Source: Pseudomonadota bacterium (GTDB lineage Bacteria; Pseudomonadota; Alphaproteobacteria; Kiloniellales; JACOMY01). Taken from it: 47,166 bases of DNA. Location of the stretch: positions 1 to 47,166 of the forward strand of contig JAKOWB010000131.1 of assembly GCA_029781795.1 (NCBI GenBank), written 5' to 3'. The notes below the pieces were generated by a model that saw only the letters and a list, made by a program, of their open reading frames with translations, was not told the DNA's origin and did no database searches. Shown in pieces: positions 1 through 9,062 of this stretch (its first letter is position 1; every line of letters begins with the position of its first letter). The position numbers were made by a program, and so were the translations under genes.

Positions 1-1456
1 AGGCGGTCGCGGCGTAGACTTCCGCGCGGAAGGCCTCGGCCAGGCGGTCGCAGTCATGGCCGAGGTTGCGCGGCGCGAGGTCGTCGACCGGCGGCAGGCT
101 GGAGCGGATCATCTCGAGGCGCACCGCCAGCGCCGGCGGCGCCGGGCGGTCGGTGACCCAGAGCGCCTGCGAGGAGACCGCGGCCATCGCCGCCAGCGCC
201 CGCTCCAGCGCGCGGCCCGCCGTCTCCTGCTTGTGCCAGGCCGGGAAGACCGGCGAGACCACGTCGTCCTGTCCCCAGGCACCGCCCTCGGCACCGGGCA
301 GCAGCGTGGCCGAGGCCGCCTGCCGCGCCGTCTCGTGGAAGCCGACGATGGCCATGGGGGCATAGGTCAGCGCCACCGCGCCACCGGCTACCTTGTCCAG
401 GTTCTTCGACAGCTTCTCGGGCAGGCCGCTGCTGGCGTGGTCCAGCGTCTTGGTGGCGTGGCGCTCGCAGAGCAGGCAGAGGTCGGCCCACTCGCGCGCC
501 AGGGCGTCCATCGCCGGCACGGCATGACTGTCGTGATAGCCGCCTGTGGAGAAGGAACGCCCGTCGGGATGTTCCGCGTCGGGCGGCAGGAAGATGGGAT
601 TGTCGGTCACCGCCGGCAGGGTGGCGTCGGCTAGGCGCTCGGCCGTCGCCACGGCGCGCAGGGTGCGGGCGAAGATGCGCGGCAGGATGCGGAAGGAGAC
701 CGGCGCCTGGAAGCTCCGCCGCTGCCCGCCGGTGCCGGCCAGCAACTGCTGCAGGCGCCGCAGCGCCCAGCCGGCGTCGGGGTCGTTCCACAGCTCCGCC
801 AGCGCCGGATCGTAGGCGCCGAGCGGTGCGCGGAAAGCCTCGACCGAAAGGGCGAAGAGCTCCAGCGCCAGGTCCATCCGGCGCCGGCCGGCCAGCGCGG
901 CGTCGGCAAGCAGCGCGGCGGCGCAGGGCGCGCCGTTGGTCAGCGGCCCCTTCTCCTTGATCTCCATGCGGAAGGCATCGGTCAGCGGCGCGAAGAGGTG
1001 ATAGAGCGCCAGGATCTCGCCGGCCGAGCCGTTGCCCTCGCCCGGTACCGGCGGCACCGGCCGCTCGCCGTTCAGCATCTCCACTACGGCCTGGACCACG
1101 CGCAGCGAGGTGGCACCGTGTCCCTCCACCAGGTTGGCCAGGCGCGAGAAGAGGATGCCGCGCACCACGCGGTCCGGCAGGGGATCGCCGAAGGACATGG
1201 CGCCGACCGCCAGGCTGCGGGAATGGAACTGCTCGGCCTCGGCGGGGCTCATCTGCCGCCGCGCATTGGGGCCGTAGCCGGAGGTGACGCCATAGATCGC
1301 GCCCTCCTGCTTCGCGGCATAGCGCAGGAAGGCGGCGCGCACCTCGTCGATGGTGCGGCGCGTGCGCGGCGTCAGCTCGACCCGCTCGCCCTGCCAGGCG
1401 GCGCGGCGAAAGGCGGCGAGCGTCAGGTCGGCGCGCCCGTCGATGGCGATGGTCAT
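1..1456 (-). CDS. Aromatic amino acid lyase (HAL/PAL)-like protein, C-terminus cut by window edge
   Basis: About 485 codons are visible from an ATG at 1456 and the frame is still open at base 2, so only the end is missing (histidine ammonia-lyases are about 510 residues). The fold is recognisable: Tyr55 in IYGVTSGYG matches the catalytic HAL Tyr53, PLTNG (Asn174) matches the conserved Asn, and SFRILP (Arg256) matches the SLRCIP segment. The segment that should carry the Ala-Ser-Gly triad forming the MIO cofactor reads N-G-S-A-G-E-I (residues 142-148), so by alignment the central Ser is Ala145. The residue equivalent to HAL Tyr280 is Val253. Family members deaminate His, Phe or Tyr, or act as aminomutases, through MIO. 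Whether this one forms MIO is doubtful, so the substrate and even the reaction are open. It lies 69 bases downstream of the AI-2E-type gene on the same strand. No hut genes are visible beside it. Confidence 0.8.
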   Translation of the reverse strand, partial: MTIAIDGRADLTLAAFRRAAWQGERVELTPRTRRTIDEVRAAFLRYAAKQEGAIYGVTSGYGPNARRQMSPAEAEQFHSRSLAVGAMSFGDPLPDRVVRGILFSRLANLVEGHGATSLRVVQAVVEMLNGERPVPPVPGEGNGSAGEILALYHLFAPLTDAFRMEIKEKGPLTNGAPCAAALLADAALAGRRRMDLALELFALSVEAFRAPLGAYDPALAELWNDPDAGWALRRLQQLLAGTGGQRRSFQAPVSFRILPRIFARTLRAVATAERLADATLPAVTDNPIFLPPDAEHPDGRSFSTGGYHDSHAVPAMDALAREWADLCLLCERHATKTLDHASSGLPEKLSKNLDKVAGGAVALTYAPMAIVGFHETARQAASATLLPGAEGGAWGQDDVVSPVFPAWHKQETAGRALERALAAMAAVSSQALWVTDRPAPPALAVRLEMIRSSLPPVDDLAPRNLGHDCDRLAEAFRAEVYAATA

Positions 1457-1525
1457 GGCGGAAGACTCGGGGAAGGGTCAGTGCTGCGGCGAGCCTAGAC
1501 GCCCCGTCCCCGCCGCACCATTGCG

Positions 1526-3484
1526 TCAGGCGCTGGCCGGCTCGGCGGCGGCGCCCAAGTCTTCGGCCGGCGCCGCCTCGGGCGGGGCAGCGGCGCCAGC
1601 CGCCAGCAGGGTGGCTTCCGCCAGCTCGGTCAGGCTGCCGAAGACGCCGTCGGCCTGCGACAGCTCCTGCAGTGCCCGAACGTCGGCCGGTGCCTCCTCG
1701 GTCGTCCAGCAGCCGAGCAGCAGCTTCACCCCCGGCAGGCGGCGGCGCAGGCGGCGGACGGTGTAGCGCAGGTGCGCCGGCCGGTCGGTGTCGAGGTAGC
1801 AGAGGCAGAGGATCGCCGGCTCCATCTTCGCCAGCTCGTCCAGCCGGTCCATGGCCAGGATCTCCGGCCCCGCGACCCTGGTGCCCAGCCCGTGCTGCTG
1901 CAGCACCTCGCCCAGCAGCAGGGCGGCCGACTCGTCCAGCAGGCTGCGCCCACCGATGCAGACCACGCGCTCCTGCCCCTCCTCCGCCCGCCGCTCGGGC
2001 GCCAGCACCGGCAGCGCGGCCGGCGGCTTGGCGTCCGGCGCCAGCGGCTCGCGCCACAGCAGATCGGTTGCCAGCTCGTAGACCGTCTCGCGGATGCGCA
2101 GCAGGTGGTCGCGGTCCAGCGCGCCGCGCGCGAGATCGCGCTGGGCGAGCTGCAGCCCGTCGATCGCCACGTCCTCGTAATAGCCGACCAGCGAGGACTG
2201 CTTCATCTTGCTGTCGGCCTCGGTCGCGGCCTCCAGCGGGTCGCCCGCCAGCATGCGCTGGTAGAAGAGCTGCGCCGGGGTCAGCACCGGCTGGTCGCCG
2301 AACAGGATGTCGAGGAAGCTGAGGCTCTCGACGTGGCGGCCGAGCACCACCAGGCAGACGGTCAGCGGGGTCGAGAGCAGCAGGCCGACCGGCCCCCAGA
2401 GCGCGGTCCAGAAGGTGGCGGCGACGACCACCGCGACGGGCGACAGGCCGGTGCCCTTGCCATAGGCGACGGGCTCGACCACCTGGCTGACGACCGTCTC
2501 GGCGACGATGTAGAGCCCGAGGGTCCAGAACAGCAGCGACCAGCCCGGATCGATGGTGACCGCCAGTACCACCGGCACCACCGCGGCAAGCAGGAAGCCG
2601 ACGAAGGGCAGGAACCGCAGGACGGCGCCGAGGAAACCCCAGAGCAGCGCGTTCGGGATGCCGAGCAGCCAGAGGCCGAGGCCGATGACCGAGCCGAAGG
2701 CGCCGTTGACCAGGAGCTGCAGCAGGAAGAGGCGGCTGATCCGCGTCGCCGCGTCGTCCAGCGCCGCCGTGGTGCGCGGGAAATCGTGCGCCCCGGCCAG
2801 GCGGATCAGGCGGTTCCTCAGGTCCTCGCGCTGCAGCAGGATGAAGATGACGAAGACCAGGACGATGAAGGCGGTGAGCAGCGGGTCGACCAGCGGCGAG
2901 ATCAGATTGCCTAGCCGCTCCATCGTCCCGGGCTCGGGCTCTTGGACCTGCACCAGCAGGGGTGCGTCCGGGTCGGCGGGCGCCGCCGCCTCGCCCCCCG
3001 GCGTCGGCGACGTCTCGCCCGCCGGCGGCGCCGGCTGCGCGCCGTCCTGCTGGCCACCGCCGTCGAGCTCGTCGCCCAGGCCCTGCAGCACGTCGGCGGC
3101 GCGCTCCAGCGTACCGTGTCCGTCGGTGGCGCCGCGCAGCGTCTGGATCTTCTCGCGCAGCGTCCGCTCGTAGCGCGGCAGCTCTGCCGCCAGGTCGGTG
3201 ATCTGCTTGGCCAGCAGCAGGCCCATCCCGAGCATGGCCGCAAAAGCGACGGTCACCGCCAGCACAACGGCCAGCCCGCGCGGCAGGCGCCAGCGCTGCA
3301 GCAGGCCGGCCAGGGGCGCCAGCGCGAAGCTCAGCAGCACCGCCATGGCCAGTGGGATGAAGATGTCCCGCCCCAGGTAGAGCGCGACGACGATGATGGC
3401 GCCGATGACCACGGCGGCCATGCCGGCAAAGAGCGTCGCCAACTCCTGCCGGGTGCGCGTCCGCGTGGCGGTCGGTTCGAGCAT
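1526..3484 (-). CDS. AI-2E/PerM-family membrane transporter with long C-terminal soluble extension
   Basis: About 652 residues from the ATG at 3484; an in-frame TTG at 3499 would add five residues. The N-terminal part has paired hydrophobic helices typical of the AI-2E transporter (PF01594/PerM) family: two near residues 20-75, and a block at about 200-370 with the FLPFVGFLLAAVVPV and GLSPVAVVVAATFWTALWGPVG segments. A Pro/Ala/Gly-rich insert at about 120-175 separates the first helices from the rest. After the membrane domain there are roughly 280 more residues, ending in an alpha/beta domain (IGGRSLLDESAALLLGEVLQQHGL, then ILCLCYLDTDRPAHLR) that resembles a B12-binding or Rossmann-like fold. 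Plain family members have about 350-400 residues. Substrate is unknown; autoinducer-2 transport is only one member's function. The start lies just beyond a large inverted repeat, and no strong ribosome site is visible. Confidence 0.85.
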   Translation of the reverse strand: MLEPTATRTRTRQELATLFAGMAAVVIGAIIVVALYLGRDIFIPLAMAVLLSFALAPLAGLLQRWRLPRGLAVVLAVTVAFAAMLGMGLLLAKQITDLAAELPRYERTLREKIQTLRGATDGHGTLERAADVLQGLGDELDGGGQQDGAQPAPPAGETSPTPGGEAAAPADPDAPLLVQVQEPEPGTMERLGNLISPLVDPLLTAFIVLVFVIFILLQREDLRNRLIRLAGAHDFPRTTAALDDAATRISRLFLLQLLVNGAFGSVIGLGLWLLGIPNALLWGFLGAVLRFLPFVGFLLAAVVPVVLAVTIDPGWSLLFWTLGLYIVAETVVSQVVEPVAYGKGTGLSPVAVVVAATFWTALWGPVGLLLSTPLTVCLVVLGRHVESLSFLDILFGDQPVLTPAQLFYQRMLAGDPLEAATEADSKMKQSSLVGYYEDVAIDGLQLAQRDLARGALDRDHLLRIRETVYELATDLLWREPLAPDAKPPAALPVLAPERRAEEGQERVVCIGGRSLLDESAALLLGEVLQQHGLGTRVAGPEILAMDRLDELAKMEPAILCLCYLDTDRPAHLRYTVRRLRRRLPGVKLLLGCWTTEEAPADVRALQELSQADGVFGSLTELAEATLLAAGAAAPPEAAPAEDLGAAAEPASA

Positions 3485-3499
3485 AGAGCGGCCCCGCAA

Positions 3500-3567
3500 G
3501 CTGTCTCGGGACGAACGCCAGGGCGGCGGCGGACCAAACCACCGCCAGCCCTGGTTCGTCGGACAGC
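3500..3567 (-). repeat. Long imperfect inverted repeat upstream of the AI-2E-type gene
   Basis: Arms GCTGTC (3500-3505), GACGAAC (3510-3516) and CCAGGG (3518-3523) pair with CCCTGG (3549-3554), GTTCGTC (3554-3560) and GACAGC (3562-3567), with small bulges. On the minus strand it lies between the end of mscL and the start of the next gene. It may end mscL transcription or fold in the 5' leader of the downstream gene. There is no T-run. Confidence 0.55.
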
Positions 3568-3586
3568 TAACGCGGCGACCGCGTTA
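3568..3586 (-). repeat. Perfect 8-bp stem-loop after mscL
   Basis: TAACGCGG (3568-3575) and CCGCGTTA (3579-3586) form a perfect stem around a CGA loop. It abuts the larger inverted repeat at 3500-3567 and lies 37 bases past the mscL stop, so the pair may act together as a terminator or processing site. Confidence 0.55.
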
Positions 3587-3622
3587 TGGGTTGCATGACG
3601 GCGCGAAGGCCAGCCGCAGCCT

Positions 3623-4036
3623 CTACTTCCGCTTCAGCAGGTCGCGGATCTCTTCCAGCAGCACTTCGCTCTTGGTCGGCGGCGGCGGGGCGGCGGGCGC
3701 GGCCGGCTTGGTCAAGAGCTTGTTGACCTGCTTGATGGTGATGAAGATGGCGAAGGCGATGATCAGGAAGTTGATGATCGTGTTGACGAAACTGCCATAG
3801 GCGATGACCGGCGCACCGGCATCCTTGGCAGCGGCGAGACTGGGATAGTCGCCCGGTCCCAGGTTGATGAAGAGATCGCTGAAGTCGACGCCGCCCAGCA
3901 GCACGCCGATCGGCGGCATGATGATGTCGTTGACGAAGCTGGTGACGATGGCCCCGAAGGCGGCGCCGATGATCACGCCGATGGCCAGGTCGATGACGTT
4001 GCCGCGCAGGGCGAAGTTCTTGAATTCCTTGAGCAT
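3623..4036 (-). CDS. mscL: Large-conductance mechanosensitive channel MscL
   Basis: 137 residues, the usual MscL length (E. coli 136). It begins [20 protein letters not shown], with the conserved N-terminal amphipathic helix and the first pore-lining helix (about 15-45, [23 protein letters not shown]). A periplasmic loop follows, then the second helix (about 75-97, [20 protein letters not shown]) and a Pro/Ala-rich linker leading to the acidic/basic C-terminal helix ([17 protein letters not shown]). The channel forms a homopentamer in the inner membrane that opens on hypo-osmotic stress to release solutes. The ATG at 4036 is chosen because GGAGGGGAG lies just upstream and the protein starts exactly at the family N-terminus; longer in-frame starts exist. 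Its presence suits a region full of osmolyte uptake genes. Confidence 0.96.
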   Translation of the reverse strand: MLKEFKNFALRGNVIDLAIGVIIGAAFGAIVTSFVNDIIMPPIGVLLGGVDFSDLFINLGPGDYPSLAAAKDAGAPVIAYGSFVNTIINFLIIAFAIFITIKQVNKLLTKPAAPAAPPPPTKSEVLLEEIRDLLKRK

Positions 4037-4099
4037 CCAGCGGTCTCCCCTCCGGCGCGACGACGCGCGCCCGTCGCACAAGCTTACGGCAGCCGTGGG

Positions 4100-4139
4100 A
4101 AAATTCCAGCCGCCGCGGGGAGTTTCCCTCCCGCAGCGG
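4100..4139 (-). terminator. Probable Rho-independent terminator of the MttB-family gene
   Basis: On the minus strand the arm complementary to 4128-4139 pairs with that complementary to 4110-4122 (12-bp GC-rich stem, one bulge and one G-T pair, 5-base loop). It is followed by GGAATTTTCC. It lies 8 bases after the stop at 4147 and before mscL. Confidence 0.65.
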
Positions 4140-4146
4140 TTCTCAA

Positions 4147-5721
4147 TCAGGCCGCGTCCTTGCCCAGCACGGCGCGCTTGCGGCGGGCCATGTAGTCCTT
4201 CAGCGCCTCGTCCACGCCGGGGTCGATGGCCGGCGGCTCGTACTCGGCCAGGATCTTCTTCCAGGTGGCGTTGGCGCGCTGGGTGGCGGTCTCGGCGCCG
4301 GCCAGCTTCCAGGATTCGTAGTTGCGCCAGTCGCTGAGGATCGGCTCGTAGAAGGCCGTCTCGTAGCGCTCCAGCGTGTGGCCGACGCCGAAGAAGTGGC
4401 CGCCGGGGCCGACCTCGCGGATGGCGTCGAGCGCCAGAGTCTGGTCGTCGATCACCATCGGCGTCAGGAAGGCGGCGAACTGCTGCAGCAGCTCGGCGTC
4501 GAGAATCATCTTCTCGAAGGAGGCGACGAGGCCGCCCTCCATCCAGCCGCCGGCGTGATGGATGAAGTTGGCGCCGCCCAGGATGCAGGCCCAGAGCGCG
4601 TTCTGCGTCTCATAGGCCGCCTGCGCGTCGACCACGTTGGCGGCGTTCACGTTGCTGGAGCGGTAGGGCAGCCTGTAGCGCCGGGCGAGCTGCCCGCCGG
4701 CGATCACCGCCTGCGCGTACTCCGGCGTACCGAAGGCCGGCGCGCCCGACTTCATGTCGACGTTGCTGGTGAAGCCGCCATAGACCACCGGCGCGCCGGG
4801 GCGAAGGATCTGGGTATAGGCGATGACCGCCAGGGCCTCGGCGTTCTGCTGCGCCAGGGCGCCCGCCATGGTCACCGGGGTCATGGCGCCCATCAGGGTG
4901 AAGGGCGTGACGATGGGCGCCTGGCCGCAGCGCACCATCTCGGTCAGGCCGGCGATCATCTCAACGTCGACGCGGCGCGGCGAGTTGACGTTGATCACCG
5001 TCATGATGGCCGGATCGCCGTCGAGCTGCTCCGGCGTCTGGCCGCGCGCGATGGCGGCCATGGCGATGGTGTCGACGATGCGCTGGCGGCCGATGCCACG
5101 CGCCAGGAAGACCTTGTCGGTGTAGCGGATGTTGGCGTAGCAGGCGTCGAGGTGCCGGGTGTCGGCCGGCAGGTCCTGCGCCTCCACCGGGGCGGAGGAG
5201 ACCGAGTGGATGCAGTTGAGCGCGCCCAGCAGCTTGATCAGGTTGCACTGGTCCTCGTAGGTGCCGGGACGGCGGCCGCGATCGGTGTCCGAGACGTTGG
5301 GCGGGCCGGAGACGCCGCCGAAGACGATGGAGCGGCCGCCGATCTCGACCCGGTGGTCGGGGTTGCGCGGCGTCACGTTGAAGCGCTCCGGCGCCTTGGC
5401 CACCAGGCCCAGCACCAGGTCGCGGTCCAGGCGCACCATGCGCGTCGCCGCATCGACCTCGGCGCCCGCCGCCTTGTAGGTCGCCAGCGCCTCGTCGCAG
5501 AGCACCTCCAGCCCCTGCGTTTCCAGCAGGGTGAGGGAGGCATCGTGGATCGCCTCGAGCTGGTCCGCCGAGAGGATGTCCCAGGTCGGATAGCGGTTCT
5601 CCAGCCGCGCCCAGGGGCGGCCGAGCCCGTGCGAGCCGCTGCGCCGCGCGCGCATCTCGCTGCGCCCGCCACGGCTGCGCCCCTCGGTACGGGCGTGCTG
5701 CCGCCCCTCGCGCTCGCTCAT
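4147..5721 (-). CDS. MttB-family (trimethylamine methyltransferase superfamily) protein, non-pyrrolysine type
   Basis: 524 residues, full length for COG5598. The N-terminal 40 residues are Arg-rich and low complexity; the TIM-barrel domain runs from about residue 45 ([22 protein letters not shown]) to the end, including [18 protein letters not shown] and the C-terminal [22 protein letters not shown] segment. True MttB carries an in-frame UAG (pyrrolysine) in the barrel. Here the matching region ([18 protein letters not shown]) reads through with standard codons. Non-Pyl members demethylate quaternary amines such as glycine betaine or carnitine (MtgB, MtcB types) by transfer to a corrinoid protein. 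No corrinoid protein gene lies beside it, so the partner must be elsewhere. A ribosome site (GGAGAGCCGAGAG) precedes the ATG at 5721. It ends at the terminator at 4100-4139, and the ProXVW/TmoXVW-type importer further along may supply a substrate, which is inference. Confidence 0.9.
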   Translation of the reverse strand: MSEREGRQHARTEGRSRGGRSEMRARRSGSHGLGRPWARLENRYPTWDILSADQLEAIHDASLTLLETQGLEVLCDEALATYKAAGAEVDAATRMVRLDRDLVLGLVAKAPERFNVTPRNPDHRVEIGGRSIVFGGVSGPPNVSDTDRGRRPGTYEDQCNLIKLLGALNCIHSVSSAPVEAQDLPADTRHLDACYANIRYTDKVFLARGIGRQRIVDTIAMAAIARGQTPEQLDGDPAIMTVINVNSPRRVDVEMIAGLTEMVRCGQAPIVTPFTLMGAMTPVTMAGALAQQNAEALAVIAYTQILRPGAPVVYGGFTSNVDMKSGAPAFGTPEYAQAVIAGGQLARRYRLPYRSSNVNAANVVDAQAAYETQNALWACILGGANFIHHAGGWMEGGLVASFEKMILDAELLQQFAAFLTPMVIDDQTLALDAIREVGPGGHFFGVGHTLERYETAFYEPILSDWRNYESWKLAGAETATQRANATWKKILAEYEPPAIDPGVDEALKDYMARRKRAVLGKDAA

Positions 5722-5825
5722 CTCTCGGCTCTCCGCTGGTTGCTTGCTGCCATGCTAGCCCGGCGACTTATCCGAATGCGACAGAAGCCGCCCGAAACCG
5801 TCCGGTATTCGACCTGTGGGGCGGA

Positions 5826-6842
5826 TCAGGCCTGCCGGTACCAGATGCCGCCCGCGCCGGCCTCGCGCCGCAAGGCGCCGCGCGCGACCAGGCAGTTGAG
5901 ATGCGCCGCGGCTTCGCCCAGGGCGAAGAAGATCTGGTGGTCGTCCAGCGGGCGCTTGAACAGCAGCGGCAGGATCTCCGCCGCCTGGCGCGGACTGTCG
6001 CCGCAGGCGGCCACCGCCTCGGCCAGGCGCTCCGCGTGATGCGCCGCCAAGGCGTCGAGGCGCTGGTGCAGGCCCTGGAACACCGGGCCGTGGCTCGGCA
6101 GCACCGTCGTATCGGCCGGCAGGCGCCGAAAGCGTTCGATCGTTGCCAGAAACCTCGTCAGCGGGTCGCTCGCCGCCTCGAACCAGTAGGCCGAGACGTT
6201 GGGCGAGATCTTCGGCAGCACCTGGTCGCCGGCAATCAGCAGGCCGAGCTCCGGGCACCAGAGGCTGAGATGTTCGGGACTGTGCCCCTCGCCCAGCAGG
6301 AGTTGCCATTCGCGGCCGTCGATGGTGAGCATCTGGCCGGGCCTGAGGGTCTCGACCGCGTCGGGCAGCGGCAGCATGCGGTTGACGTAGTCGTTGCCAC
6401 GGGCGCTGGCGCGGGCCGCCTGCTCGGCCGAGATGCCATTGTCGCGATACCAGGCCGCCGCGCGCGACCGCACGCTGTCGTGATCCTGCGCCATGAGCCA
6501 GGCAGCCTGCGCCATCTCCTTGCCGGCGATGGCGAGCGGCGCACCGGTCTCGGCCTCCAGCCAGCCGCCAAGGCCGAAGTGGTCGGGGTGGTGATGCGTC
6601 ACCAGGATGCGGCGGACCGGCCGACCACGCAGTTCCTCGATGAAGAGGCGGCGCCACTCGGCCTGGCTGTGCGCATTGCCGAGGCCGCAGTCGACGAGCG
6701 TCCAGCCGCCCGCGTCCGCCAGCGCCCAGAGGTTGATGTGGTCGAGCTGGAAGGGCAGCGGGAAGGCCAGGCGCAGGATGCCGGGCGCGACTTCCGTCAC
6801 CTCGACGGGGCGCGTCGGCGGGCGGACCGCGCGCGCCGTCAT
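5826..6842 (-). CDS. MBL-fold metallo-hydrolase
   Basis: 338 residues. The metallo-beta-lactamase metal site is complete: H83-x-H85-x-D87-H88 in THHHPDHFG, then H187 (GEGHSPEH), D206 (AGDQVLP) and H251 (PSHGPVF). After the hydrolase domain, a C-terminal segment from about residue 270 looks like the winged-helix tail of LACTB2-type hydrolases. Members cleave thioesters, lactones, glyoxalase-type thioesters or nucleic acids, so the exact reaction is unknown. Its start overlaps the end of the alpha/beta hydrolase by 4 bases (ATGA), making it the last gene of the operon with the aromatic-acid CoA ligase and Liv transporter. A thioesterase that hydrolyses excess acyl-CoA would fit that setting, but this is inference. 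Confidence 0.88.
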   Translation of the reverse strand: MTARAVRPPTRPVEVTEVAPGILRLAFPLPFQLDHINLWALADAGGWTLVDCGLGNAHSQAEWRRLFIEELRGRPVRRILVTHHHPDHFGLGGWLEAETGAPLAIAGKEMAQAAWLMAQDHDSVRSRAAAWYRDNGISAEQAARASARGNDYVNRMLPLPDAVETLRPGQMLTIDGREWQLLLGEGHSPEHLSLWCPELGLLIAGDQVLPKISPNVSAYWFEAASDPLTRFLATIERFRRLPADTTVLPSHGPVFQGLHQRLDALAAHHAERLAEAVAACGDSPRQAAEILPLLFKRPLDDHQIFFALGEAAAHLNCLVARGALRREAGAGGIWYRQA

Positions 6843-7606
6843 GCCAGCACCCGGCGCCTGAGGAAGGCGAGGATGCCGGCCTCGCTGGCCGCGGCCTGGT
6901 CGCGCTGCGGGCTGTGCCTGCAGTCGGCCAGCACCAGCCGCTCGGCCGGCGCCGGCAGGCCGCGGTCGATGGCGTCGAGCTGCGCCAGGCTGCCGTACTC
7001 GTCGTCGACGCCCTGCACGACCAGGACCGGAGCCGCGATGGCCGGCAGGTACTCCTCGATGTTCCAGTCACGGAAGGCGGGGCTCAGCCAGATGTCGTTC
7101 CAGCCCCTGAAGGTCGCCGCGGGATCGCGGTGATAGCGGCCCAGGCGCTGGGCCAGATCGGTGGTGCGGAAGACCTCGCCCGCCGCGGCGATACCCTGGA
7201 TCGAGATGTCCTCGACAAAGACGTGGGGCGCCAGCAGCACCAGTCCGGCCACCGCGCGGCCGCTGCCGCCGGCATGGATCAGCGCGATGGAGGCACCGTC
7301 GCTGTGACCGATCAGCACCGGGCGCTCGATGCCCAGGCGGTCAAGCAGCGCCGGCAGGACCGCCAGCCCCTCGTGGTGCATGTAGTCGACGTCGCGCGGC
7401 CCGGCCAGCGGAGTCGACTGCCCATAGCCGTGGCGCGAGAAGATCAACGCCGGGCAGCGCGCACCGGCCGCGATGCGATCCGGGAAGTCGCGCCACTGCG
7501 CGGCCGAGCCCAAGCCTTCGTGCAGGAACACCAGCCAGGGTCGCCCGGCGAGGCCCGGGATGCGGCGGAACTCCAGTTCGCTGCCGTCGAGGTCGATGCG
7601 CTCCAC
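6839..7606 (-). CDS. Alpha/beta-hydrolase fold protein
   Basis: 255 residues starting at a GTG (7606), five bases after the livF stop, with GGGAG overlapping the livF end as ribosome site; no ATG is usable near the true N-terminus. It has a complete triad candidate: nucleophile Ser102 in GHSDGAS, acid at Asp201/202 (QGVDDEYG), and His231 (DCRHSPQRD). FLHEGLGS at 28-34 gives the oxyanion-hole HxG-type loop. Proteins of this type recur in aromatic-acid ABC transporter/CoA-ligase clusters as putative esterases, C-C hydrolases or thioesterases. The physiological substrate cannot be read from sequence. It is part of the minus-strand operon running from the flavodoxin to the MBL hydrolase. Confidence 0.88.
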   Translation of the reverse strand: MERIDLDGSELEFRRIPGLAGRPWLVFLHEGLGSAAQWRDFPDRIAAGARCPALIFSRHGYGQSTPLAGPRDVDYMHHEGLAVLPALLDRLGIERPVLIGHSDGASIALIHAGGSGRAVAGLVLLAPHVFVEDISIQGIAAAGEVFRTTDLAQRLGRYHRDPAATFRGWNDIWLSPAFRDWNIEEYLPAIAAPVLVVQGVDDEYGSLAQLDAIDRGLPAPAERLVLADCRHSPQRDQAAASEAGILAFLRRRVLA

Positions 7607-7611
7607 GTCGA

Positions 7612-8318
<707 letters not shown>

Positions 8319-8322
<4 letters not shown>

Positions 8323-9062
8323 GCCGCCACCTCGCCCAGGTAGGCCTCGCGCACCGCCTGGCTGCCGCGAATCTCGTCCGGCGTGCCGCTGGCAATGACG
8401 CCGCCGTTGACCATCACCGTCAGGCGGTCGGCCACGGCGAAGACCACGTCCATGTCGTGCTCGACCAGCAGCACGGCGTGATCGGCGGCGAGCTGGCGCA
8501 GCAGGTCGACCATGCGCTGCGTCTCCTCCGGGCCCATGCCGGCCAGGGGCTCGTCCAGCAGCAGCACGCGCGGCTCGGTCGCCAGGGTCATGGCGATCTC
8601 GAGCTGGCGCTGCTCGCCGTGGCTGAGCTGGCCGGCGATGCGCGTCGCGCCCTCGGCCAGGCCGACGCGGGCCAGCGCCGACCCGGCGCGGGCCAGAAGA
8701 TCGCGGGCCCCGGCGGCGGGACGGAACAGCCGGCCGCCGTGGCGCGCCTGCGCCGCCAGGCGCACGTTCTCCTGCGCGGTCAGGGACTTCAGGATGTTGG
8801 TCTTCTGGTAGGAGCGGCCGATGCCGCGCCGCGCCAGGCGGTGCGCCGGCAGGCCGGTGACCACCGCGCCGTCCAGCAGGATCTCGCCGCTGGAGGGCCT
8901 GAGGTCGCCGGAAAGCAGGTTGATCAGGGTCGACTTGCCGGCACCGTTGGGGCCGATGACGGCGTGCAGCTCGCCGATCGACAGAGCGAGGCCGACCTGC
9001 GCCACGGCGGTCAGGCCGCCGAAGCTGCGGGTCAGCGAGCGGGTTTCCAGCACCACGCTCAT
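8319..9062 (-). CDS. livG: Branched-chain-type ABC transporter ATPase LivG
   Basis: 247 residues from the ATG at 9062, which overlaps the livM stop (ATGA). Walker A is GPNGAGKST (about 37-45), the signature is LSHGEQRQLEIAMTLA and Walker B is VLLLDEPLAGM, with the H-loop in LLVEHDMDVVF. A longer in-frame ORF runs upstream but its product there is a shadow of livM, so the coupled ATG is preferred. The C-terminus (IRGSQAVREAYLGE) is typical of LivG. It pairs with LivF to drive the LivHM permease. Confidence 0.93.

Noticed and set aside
54..3542. A 1162-codon open frame on the minus strand
   Set aside because: It is an out-of-frame shadow of the lyase and AI-2E-type genes; its product is Arg/Ala/Gly-rich with no domain, as expected from GC-rich codon positions.
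4147..5721. Pyrrolysine-containing trimethylamine methyltransferase
   Set aside because: There is no in-frame TAG in the barrel region and the frame is complete with ordinary codons.
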